This document shows, piece by piece, positions 1-5,261 of a DNA stretch of 5,261 nucleotides. This DNA comes from DATKMS01 sp041497995 (GTDB taxonomy: Bacteria > Desulfobacterota > Binatia > HRBIN30). Each line of letters opens with the position of its first letter. The first letter of the stretch is position 1. The notes beneath the pieces were generated by a model. The model was not told where the DNA came from and searched no databases. It saw only the letters and a program-made list of their open reading frames with translations. The translations under genes were made by a program, and so were the position numbers. Location: contig JBGQHM010000447.1 in the NCBI GenBank assembly GCA_041497995.1, forward strand, positions 1-5,261, written 5' to 3'.

Positions 1-3000
1 CAGCATAGCTCGCGATAGCGCAGATCGAGCGTACACGGGAACTCCGCGTTGCGTTCTTCGGGCGGCGGCGGCATCGGCGTGGGAGTATGCCCGTGCCGCC
101 AGAAGCGAGCCACGCGCCGTGCCTCGGCTTCATTGGCGTTGACCGGAAAGGTGTCGGGGTTGCGTCCGCCCGGATGGCTGACGTGATAGGTGCAGCCGCC
201 GATCGAGCGGTTGTTCCACGTGTCGACGATGTCCAGCACCAGCGGCGCGTGCACGCCGATGGTTGGGTGCAGGCCCGACGGTGGTTGCCACGCGCGGTAC
301 CGCACGCCGGCGACGAGCTCGCCGCGCGTGCCGGTGTTGCGCAACGGCACATGCCGGCCGTTGCAGGCGACGACGTAGCGTCCGGCCGTCATGCCCGTGA
401 CCTTCACCTGCAGGCGCTCGAGCGACGAATCGACGAAGCGTGCCGTTCCCATCGACGTGACCTCTTCGCCGAGGACGTGCCACGGTTCCAAGGCCATGCG
501 CAAGTCGAGCTGCATGCCTTGCGTGTGAATGCTGCCGTAGTGCGGAAAGCGGAATTCGAAGAACGGCGCAAACCACTTGAGCTGAAACGGATAGCCAACG
601 CGTTCGAGCTCGCACACGACGTCGTGGAAGTCCTGCCACACGTAGTGCGGCAACAGGAAACGGTCGTGCAGCTCGGTTCCCCAGCGGACCAGGGGGCGCT
701 CGTACGGCGCTTGCCAAAAGCGCGCGATCAACGCGCGCAGCAGCAGCAGTTGCACCAGACTCATGCGCGCGTGCGGCGGCATCTCGAAGGCGCGGAACTC
801 AACCAGGCCGAGGCGTCCGGTCGCCGTCTCCGGCGCGTACAGCTTGTCGATGCAGAACTCGGCCCGGTGTGTGTTGCCGGTGACGTCGACGAGCAGGTTG
901 CGCAGCAGCCGATCCACGAGCCACGCCTGGGTGGTCTCACCGCGCGGCATTTGCTGGAAAGCGATGTCCAGCTCGTAGAGAGTGTCGTCGCGAGCCTCGT
1001 CGACGCGCGGGGCTTGGCTGGTCGGGCCGATGAACATTCCGGAGAACAGGTACGACAGGCTCGGGTGATTGTGCCAGTATGCGACCAGGCTACGCAGCAC
1101 ATCGGGACGCCGTAGCATCGGGCTGTCGGTGGGCGTGGCCCCGCCGATGGTTACGTGGTTGCCGCCGCCGGTGCCGGTGTGGCGCCCGTCGAGCATGAAC
1201 TTCTCTGTCCCCAAGCGCGTCAGGCGCGCCTCCTCATAGATCGTGTTGGTGATGGTTCGCAGCTCGGCCCAGTCGTGCGCCGGGTGGATGTTCACCTCGA
1301 TCACACCCGGGTCAGGCGTGACCGACAACCTTAGCAACCGCCAATCGCGCGGCGGCTCGTAGCCCTCGATCACCACTGGCATGCGCAGCTCTGTAGCGGT
1401 GGCCTCGATCGAGGCAATGAGATCGAGGTAGTGCTCCAGGTGGGTGAGCGGTGGCAAGAAGACGCAGAGTCGGCCGCTGCGTGACTCGACACTGAGCGCG
1501 GTGTGCACGATCTCACGCAGCGTCGTGTCGTCATCGACGACCTGCTCGCGTGTGCCGTCATGCGCGACGCCGCTGGCCGACACCTGGCTATAGCGCAGCG
1601 CGACCTGGCCGTGGATGTCGCCGAGTGCGGAACGCGGCGCGAAGAGCGAATGCTCGATGTGCGGGTCGCGTTCATCGGGCGACACCCACGGCAACGAATC
1701 GAGCGGCAAGCGATAGCCCATTGGCGAGTCGCCGGGCACCAGATACATGCGGCCGCGGCGGAAGGTCCACCGGCGCGTCTGCCAACGCCCACCCTCGGTC
1801 GGATGCTCCAGCCACTTCAGCGGTAGGGCATAACCGGTGATGGTGCCGAGACCGCGTTGGAGCAAGTCCGCCAGCCGGCGGCGTTCCAGAGGATCCTTCA
1901 GGTCGGCGTGTAGCGGATCGATGTTGGGCGGCAGCGTGCCTTCTTTCCAGAGATAGTAGAGCGCGTCCTCGTATCCCGGCAGTGCCAGGTCGCTGGCGAG
2001 CCCGAGACGATGTGCCAGGGCGCGCATGAAGCGCTCGGCATGCTCGGGCCGGTAGCCGTGAGGTTCTGACTCGTCTGCCAGCATCGTCAAGTCGTGCCAC
2101 ACAGGCTGGCCATCGGCACGCCAGAAGCATGACAGCGCCCAGCGCGGCAACTGTTCACCCGGATACCACTTGCCCTGACCGTAGTGCAGCACGCCACCCG
2201 GCGCGAAACGTTGATGGAGGCGCTTGAGCAGCGCGCTTGCGAACCCGCGCTTCGTCGGTCCGCTCGCCGCGGTGTTCCACTCTTCGCCGTCCATGTCGTC
2301 GATCGACACGAACGTCGGCTCGCCGCCCATGGTGAGGCGTACGTCATGCACCTGCAGATCGGCGTCGATGGCCTCGCCCAGAGCGTCGATCGCTGCCCAC
2401 TGCTCCTCGGTGTACGGCTTGGTGACGCGCGGGTCCTCGTGGATGCGATGCACCTCGTTGGAGAAGGAGAAGTCGACGCTTGCTACCTCGGCCAGGCCGG
2501 TGACCGGCGCGGCGCTCGACGGATCGGGCGTGCATGCGAGCGGGATGTGTCCCTCACCAGCGAACAGCCCAGACGTCGGATCCAAGCCGATCCACCCAGC
2601 CCCAGGCACGTAGACTTCCGCCCACGCGTGTAAGTCGGTGAAGTCGGCGGTTGGTCCCGACGGGCCGTCGAGTGCTTTGATGTCGGCGGTGAGCTGGATC
2701 AGGTAGCCCGACACAAAGCGCGCGGCGAGCCCGAGATGCCGCAAGACCTGAACGAGCAGCCAGCCGGTATCGCGGCACGAGCCGATCGCCTTCCCCAATG
2801 TCTCCTCACAGGTCTGAATCCCAGGCTCCATGCGGACCGTGTACCCAATGTCCTGCTGCAGCCGTCGATTGATCTCGACCAAGAACGGCACCGTGCGTTG
2901 CTTGCTGCGGTCGACGCCGGCGATCCACTCCAGGAGCCGCGGGCCGCGCTCTTTGGTTTCGAAGTACGGCGTCAGCTCCTGCGCCAACTGCTCGCTGTAG

Positions 3001-3314
3001 GCAAACGGGCAGTGCTCGGCGTCTTCCTCGAGAAAAAAGTCGAACGGGTTGATGACGGTCATGTCAGCGACCAGTCCCACTTCAATGCTTAGCACCGGCG
3101 TGCGCTCCCGGAAGACGAGCCGCGCCAGGTAGTTGCCGAACGGATCCTGCTGCCAGTTGAGGTAGTGTTCCGCGGGGACGATCTTCAGCGAATAGGCGTC
3201 GATCGGTGTGCGGCAATGCGGCGCCGGGCGCAGACGTACAACATGCGGTGAGAGCTCCACCGCGTGGTCATACTGGTAGGAGGTGGTGTGCCGGAGCGCA
3301 ACGCGGATAGCCAT
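1..3314 (-). CDS. Transglutaminase-like / DUF2126 (putative amidoligase) fusion protein, 3' end cut by the window
   Basis: The frame is open for 1104 codons from ATG at 3314 to the window edge. This is the earliest possible start: an in-frame TGA lies three codons upstream (3323-3321) with no start codon between. Residues 1 to about 85 form the bacterial transglutaminase N-terminal beta domain (MAIRVALRHTTSYQYDHAV, then NWQQDPFGNYLARLVF). The transglutaminase core follows, with a complete apparent triad: C180 in GSCRDTGWLLVQ, H229 in DLHAWAEVYVPG, D245 in GLDPTSG. From about residue 300 onward is DUF2126 (COG4196), annotated in the family as a putative amidoligase of glutamine-synthetase-like fold. 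Its recognisable motifs are MGGEPTF 329-335, HYGQGKWYPGE 377-387, EVNIHP 673-678, HTGTGGGNH 712-720, HRAEFCIDK 816-824 and EFRAFEMPPH 839-848. The last visible residues, FPCTLDLRYRELC, match the usual family C-terminus, so probably only a few codons are missing. No signal peptide or membrane segment is apparent, so it is probably cytoplasmic. Predicted role: amide or peptide bond formation plus transglutaminase-type cleavage or transfer; substrate unknown. Family assignment is very secure, chemistry is inferred. Confidence 0.95.
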   Translation of the reverse strand, partial: MAIRVALRHTTSYQYDHAVELSPHVVRLRPAPHCRTPIDAYSLKIVPAEHYLNWQQDPFGNYLARLVFRERTPVLSIEVGLVADMTVINPFDFFLEEDAEHCPFAYSEQLAQELTPYFETKERGPRLLEWIAGVDRSKQRTVPFLVEINRRLQQDIGYTVRMEPGIQTCEETLGKAIGSCRDTGWLLVQVLRHLGLAARFVSGYLIQLTADIKALDGPSGPTADFTDLHAWAEVYVPGAGWIGLDPTSGLFAGEGHIPLACTPDPSSAAPVTGLAEVASVDFSFSNEVHRIHEDPRVTKPYTEEQWAAIDALGEAIDADLQVHDVRLTMGGEPTFVSIDDMDGEEWNTAASGPTKRGFASALLKRLHQRFAPGGVLHYGQGKWYPGEQLPRWALSCFWRADGQPVWHDLTMLADESEPHGYRPEHAERFMRALAHRLGLASDLALPGYEDALYYLWKEGTLPPNIDPLHADLKDPLERRRLADLLQRGLGTITGYALPLKWLEHPTEGGRWQTRRWTFRRGRMYLVPGDSPMGYRLPLDSLPWVSPDERDPHIEHSLFAPRSALGDIHGQVALRYSQVSASGVAHDGTREQVVDDDTTLREIVHTALSVESRSGRLCVFLPPLTHLEHYLDLIASIEATATELRMPVVIEGYEPPRDWRLLRLSVTPDPGVIEVNIHPAHDWAELRTITNTIYEEARLTRLGTEKFMLDGRHTGTGGGNHVTIGGATPTDSPMLRRPDVLRSLVAYWHNHPSLSYLFSGMFIGPTSQAPRVDEARDDTLYELDIAFQQMPRGETTQAWLVDRLLRNLLVDVTGNTHRAEFCIDKLYAPETATGRLGLVEFRAFEMPPHARMSLVQLLLLRALIARFWQAPYERPLVRWGTELHDRFLLPHYVWQDFHDVVCELERVGYPFQLKWFAPFFEFRFPHYGSIHTQGMQLDLRMALEPWHVLGEEVTSMGTARFVDSSLERLQVKVTGMTAGRYVVACNGRHVPLRNTGTRGELVAGVRYRAWQPPSGLHPTIGVHAPLVLDIVDTWNNRSIGGCTYHVSHPGGRNPDTFPVNANEAEARRVARFWRHGHTPTPMPPPPEERNAEFPCTLDLRYRELC

Positions 3315-3355
3315 AACTCGTCACTGATCACTCGTCACTTATCACTGCTTCCTAC
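3315..3355 (-). other. Short intergenic spacer before the DUF2126 gene, lacking a well-placed Shine-Dalgarno
   Basis: This 41-nt gap separates the small transglutaminase stop from the ATG of the fusion gene. The nearest purine-rich stretch to the ATG (ACGAG, 3321-3317) ends only 2 nt from it, which is too close for a normal ribosome binding site. The best Shine-Dalgarno-like string, TAGGAAG (3354-3348 on the minus strand), is 33 nt from the ATG. The fusion gene is therefore probably translated by coupling to the upstream gene, from a leaderless-like or weak site, or with the spacer folded. No promoter or hairpin terminator is evident here, which supports read-through in one operon. Confidence 0.6.
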
Positions 3356-3358
3356 TCA
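3317..3358 (-). repeat. Imperfect tandem 7-bp repeat, minus-strand consensus TGANNAG, about six units
   Basis: Read on the minus strand from 3358 to 3317, the units are TGAGTAG, GAAGCAG, TGATAAG, TGACGAG, TGATCAG and TGACGAG. Five of six begin with TGA and all six end in AG. At a larger period, 3317-3330 and 3331-3344 are a 14-bp tandem duplication with one mismatch. A weaker seventh unit (TGCGCAG, 3365-3359) may extend into the end of the transglutaminase gene. Seven is not a multiple of three, so successive TGA triplets fall in all three frames. The one at 3358-3356 is the actual stop codon of the small transglutaminase, and the one at 3323-3321 closes the frame upstream of the fusion gene. 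Heptameric intergenic repeats are known in several bacterial groups, such as the STRR sequences of cyanobacteria. Membership of any named family is not claimed. Confidence 0.75.
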
Positions 3359-4240
3359 CTGCGCACTCTGCTGTTGCTGCCGCGCCATCCGCAATGTGAC
3401 CTCAGGTCCTTCGTCCGAGTCCTCACCCTTGAAGCTGCCGCGCTGCGGCGCAGCATCGAGCGAGTCGCGACCTACCGCTACGACGATGTAGCCGTCGTTG
3501 GCGACGAGCCGAGCCGTGGGGTCGAAGCCGCGCCAGCCGGCGCCGGGGATCAATACTTCGGCCCACGCATGCGGCGCGGCGGGCGCTTCTTCGTCCTCGG
3601 CGCATTCGGGATCCTGGTAGCCCATCACGTAGCGCGCCGGCACACCCCACGAGCGCACCACTGTGATCAGCAGATGCGCGAAGTCCTGACAGACACCAGC
3701 GCGTGCTTTCCACACGTCCGCCAGCGGCGAGTGGGTGTGGGTCACGCCGCGCTGATACGCCAACGTGTCGGCGATCCACTCGGTAGCAGCGATGACCGAG
3801 TCGATGAGGCTGCGCGCCGGCGAGTGCGCCGGCGCCTCCAGCTCCGGCAGCTCGACGCGGGCGAGATCGGGCGTCATGGGGCTGTACGACAGCACGTAGT
3901 CCCACAGGCGCGGTTGCGCCTTCAGCGTATCGGCGATCCAGTCGCGCTCACGCTGCGGTGCAACGAGCGGGAAATCGAACGGATTGCTGAGCAGCGTCTC
4001 GACTTCGGCGTGCAGCCGCGTCACCAGGTGCTCGTGCGGCGCACCGACGCCGAAGTGGTGCACCTGGTTGCCGAAGTAGTCGACGTAGCTGTCGAGCTCC
4101 GCTGCCGGTTCCACCTCGATGGTCGCCGTATGCACGCGCTGGGCGCTGCTGTCCGACGGCACCAGCCGCAGCTCGCACTGGTGCTCGCGCACCGGCTGCG
4201 CAAACGTCAGACGGGTCTCGTGGTCGATCACGTAGCGCAC
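3356..4240 (-). CDS. Small transglutaminase-like cysteine protein (COG1305 type)
   Basis: This is a complete 294-residue protein starting with GTG at 4240. The start fits because MRYVIDHETRLTFAQPVREHQ is the usual first beta strand of the bacterial transglutaminase N-terminal domain (residues 1 to about 85, including DYFGNQVHHF at 54-63). The core domain covers roughly residues 145-255 and has an intact Cys-His-Asp set: C184 in ARAGVCQDFAHLL, H224 in APHAWAEVLIPG and D240 in WRGFDPTARL. GVPARYVMGY (199-208) is also typical. The family uses a papain-like thiol to cleave, deamidate or transfer amide bonds; the substrate here is unknown. No signal peptide or membrane helix is seen, so it is probably cytoplasmic. 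The gene starts inside the end of the alpha-E gene (13-nt overlap), which suggests translational coupling. The C-terminal tail is acidic, then glutamine-rich (KGEDSDEGPE to RQQQQSAQ), and its stop codon lies in a heptad repeat. It is a paralogue-like partner of the N-terminal part of the downstream fusion protein. Confidence 0.95.
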   Translation of the reverse strand: MRYVIDHETRLTFAQPVREHQCELRLVPSDSSAQRVHTATIEVEPAAELDSYVDYFGNQVHHFGVGAPHEHLVTRLHAEVETLLSNPFDFPLVAPQRERDWIADTLKAQPRLWDYVLSYSPMTPDLARVELPELEAPAHSPARSLIDSVIAATEWIADTLAYQRGVTHTHSPLADVWKARAGVCQDFAHLLITVVRSWGVPARYVMGYQDPECAEDEEAPAAPHAWAEVLIPGAGWRGFDPTARLVANDGYIVVAVGRDSLDAAPQRGSFKGEDSDEGPEVTLRMARQQQQSAQ

Positions 4241-5202
4241 GGCCGTTCCGTGACCTGCGCCTCGAAGTAGTCCATCGCCAGCGCGGCGTGCAGGTCGGAG
4301 ATTTGGTCGAGGAACTCTTGCAGGAACTCATGCAGGCCCTGCTTGAAGACTTGCTCGGGGGTGGTGTGCTCGAGGCGATCGACGAGGTGGCGCATGGCCC
4401 CGGTGCTCGCGCTGTCCGGCGCAGGCGCGCCGATACCTTCCAGGGCGTTGTGCATGCGGTCGACAGAGAAGCGCAACGAGCGTGGAAAATCACCCTCGAA
4501 GATCACGAACTCACCGACGTCGATGGGCCGGAGCCCGGCGTGGTACTTGCGGCGGAAGGATTCGAAGCCGGACAGCGAGCGCAGCAACGCCGCCCACTGG
4601 TAGTAGTCGAGCGGCGATCCCACCATGGTCAGGTCGGGCAGGAGCAGATGATACTTGACGTCCAGAATGCGTGCCGTCATGTCGGCGCGTTCGAGGAATG
4701 TGCCGAGCAGGTAGAAGCCCCAGCCCTCGCCGCGCATCATCGTGTTGGAGGTGAGGCCGTGGAAGCGCGCCACCCCGTTGCGCACCTCGGCATAGATGGG
4801 GGCGGCGCGTTCCGGCAGCAGCGGCGGTTGCAGCTGCCGGTCCATCTGCAACCACAGCTCGTTCATTGCCTCCCACATCTCCTTCGAGATGCGGTCGCGG
4901 ACGACGCGGGCGTTCTCGCGTGCCAGGCGCAGGCTGGTACGGATGGCATTCGGGTTGGAGCGCTCCTGCGTCATGAATTGGATCATCGTGTGCGCCGTGA
5001 TCTCGGCACCGGGGTAGCACTGCGCGAAGGGCTCCTCGCTGCCGTTGATACTGAGCAGCGGCTTCCATTGTGCGGCCGGCGACAACGCGTCTTCGGCCTC
5101 GAGCAGGTAGAGGAGGTTGATCTCGATCAAGCGTGCCGTGTTGCCGGCGCGTTCGAGATACCGCGACATCCAGTACAGCGAGTCGGCGATTCGACTGAGC
5201 AC
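4228..5202 (-). CDS. Alpha-E domain protein (DUF403, COG2307)
   Basis: This complete 324-residue protein starts with GTG at 5202. The start is well supported because MLSRIADSLYWMSRYLERAGNTAR is the canonical N-terminus of the family. It appears wholly helical, with no signal peptide or membrane segment, and has the family's repeated Glu-containing helices: YWMSRYLERAGNTAR (10-24, E17) and a similar second copy GWGFYLLGTFLERADMTAR (160-178, E171). Between them is NPNAIRTSLRLARENARVVRDRIS with a following WEAMN (about 83-114). The last helix, HEFLQEFLDQISDLHAALAMDYFE, closes the domain. Full length is normal for the family. Alpha-E proteins have no established biochemical activity. They recur beside circularly permuted ATP-grasp and transglutaminase genes, or fused to the ATP-grasp, so a scaffold or catalytic-partner role in an amide-bond pathway is inferred. 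The gene lies 15 nt after the ATP-grasp stop and overlaps the next gene by 13 nt. Confidence 0.95.
   Translation of the reverse strand: MLSRIADSLYWMSRYLERAGNTARLIEINLLYLLEAEDALSPAAQWKPLLSINGSEEPFAQCYPGAEITAHTMIQFMTQERSNPNAIRTSLRLARENARVVRDRISKEMWEAMNELWLQMDRQLQPPLLPERAAPIYAEVRNGVARFHGLTSNTMMRGEGWGFYLLGTFLERADMTARILDVKYHLLLPDLTMVGSPLDYYQWAALLRSLSGFESFRRKYHAGLRPIDVGEFVIFEGDFPRSLRFSVDRMHNALEGIGAPAPDSASTGAMRHLVDRLEHTTPEQVFKQGLHEFLQEFLDQISDLHAALAMDYFEAQVTERPCAT
4241..4249 (-). promoter_or_regulatory. Weak ribosome binding site for the small transglutaminase, inside the alpha-E gene
   Basis: On the minus strand GGAACGGCC directly precedes the GTG at 4240. The GGAA (4249-4246) is a partial Shine-Dalgarno match with 5-nt spacing. 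Because it lies in the last codons of the alpha-E gene and the two genes overlap by 13 nt, ribosomes finishing alpha-E could restart here. This is inferred from position and partial match only. Confidence 0.4.
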
Positions 5203-5210
5203 GATGGCGA

Positions 5211-5215
5211 CTCTC
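5211..5215 (-). promoter_or_regulatory. Weak ribosome binding site for the alpha-E gene
   Basis: GAGAG (5215-5211 on the minus strand) lies 8 nt before the GTG start at 5202 and just after the ATP-grasp stop codon. It is a partial Shine-Dalgarno match at good spacing, and it supports the family-based choice of the GTG start. A better GGAG at 5224-5221 is too distant, about 18 nt. Confidence 0.4.
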
Positions 5216-5217
5216 GC

Positions 5218-5261
5218 CTACTCCGCCAGCACCCAGGTATCCTTGCTGCCGCCGCCTTGCG
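5218..5261 (-). CDS. C-terminal end of a circularly permuted ATP-grasp protein (COG2308 type), 5' part outside the window
   Basis: Only the last 13 codons and the TAG stop (5220-5218) are present. They read QGGGSKDTWVLAE, entered in frame after two leading bases of an incomplete codon. This is the highly characteristic C-terminus of the circularly permuted ATP-grasp family (DUF404/DUF407, CP_ATPgrasp), where a GGGSKDTWVL motif ends the protein. The family is predicted to ligate a carboxylate to an amine with ATP. Its position immediately before alpha-E and transglutaminase genes is exactly the conserved neighbourhood, which strengthens a call that rests on few residues. Nothing can be said about the catalytic core, the start or the promoter, all of which lie beyond 5261. 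Confidence 0.85.
   Translation of the reverse strand, partial: QGGGSKDTWVLAE

Noticed and set aside
1..30. Possible truncation of the fusion gene
   Set aside because: The frame is still open at position 1 and the visible end (TLDLR region) matches the normal family C-terminus, so the missing stop is caused by the window edge, not by a broken gene.
738..749. Four CAG triplets in a row
   Set aside because: On the minus strand these are CTG codons for Leu856-Leu859 of the fusion protein. Ordinary coding sequence, too short to be a meaningful microsatellite.
87..1115. Long plus-strand open frame of 342 codons opposite the DUF2126 region
   Set aside because: It lies wholly antisense to a well-conserved coding frame. 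Its translation is rich in Arg, Ala, Val and His with no recognisable domain, as expected for a shadow frame in high-GC DNA.
3325..3330. TGATCA palindrome as a possible operator
   Set aside because: The symmetry does not extend beyond 6 bp, and it arises from the junction of two heptad units.
3317..3358. Possible CRISPR array or transposon end in the spacer
   Set aside because: Units are 7 bp with no spacers between them and no inverted terminal repeats or transposase gene nearby. A short tandem repeat explains it better.
3374..4270. Plus-strand open frame of 298 codons opposite the small transglutaminase gene
   Set aside because: It mirrors the transglutaminase gene almost exactly and its translation is Arg/His/Val-rich without motifs. 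The minus-strand frame has an intact catalytic triad and family-typical ends, so the plus-strand frame is a shadow.

Overview
This is a high-GC bacterial window (over 60% G+C by eye, strong G/C preference at third codon positions) in which every convincing gene lies on the minus strand. Read in transcription order, from position 5261 down to 1, it holds: the last 13 codons of a circularly permuted ATP-grasp protein (5261-5218); a complete alpha-E (DUF403) protein (5202-4228); a complete small transglutaminase-like protein (4240-3356); and a long transglutaminase-DUF2126 fusion (3314 to beyond position 1). The fusion is open for 1104 codons and runs off the window at what looks like the last few residues of its C-terminus. 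No RNA genes, insertion sequences, CRISPR arrays, operon promoter or terminator were seen.

The four genes are packed as one operon. There is a 15-nt gap between ATP-grasp and alpha-E, a 13-nt overlap between alpha-E and the small transglutaminase, and a 41-nt gap before the fusion gene. Both the alpha-E and small transglutaminase genes start with GTG. The only real intergenic stretch (3315-3355) is built almost wholly of imperfect 7-bp units (minus-strand consensus TGANNAG). One unit supplies the stop codon of the small transglutaminase.

The set matches a widespread but poorly understood bacterial neighbourhood (COG2308 ATP-grasp, COG2307 alpha-E, COG1305 transglutaminase, COG4196 DUF2126), predicted from its domains to make and break amide or peptide bonds. 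The ATP-grasp and the glutamine-synthetase-like DUF2126 domain would be ATP-dependent amide-bond formers. The two transglutaminase-fold domains, each with an intact Cys-His-Asp triad, would cleave, deamidate or transfer such bonds. Alpha-E is an all-helical partner of unknown activity. The substrate is not known, and nothing in this window identifies it.

The organism cannot be named from this sequence. High GC, GTG starts and the TGA-rich heptad spacer would suit a proteobacterial, myxobacterial-type or other environmental Gram-negative genome, but this is a weak inference. The neighbourhood is conserved across many phyla.
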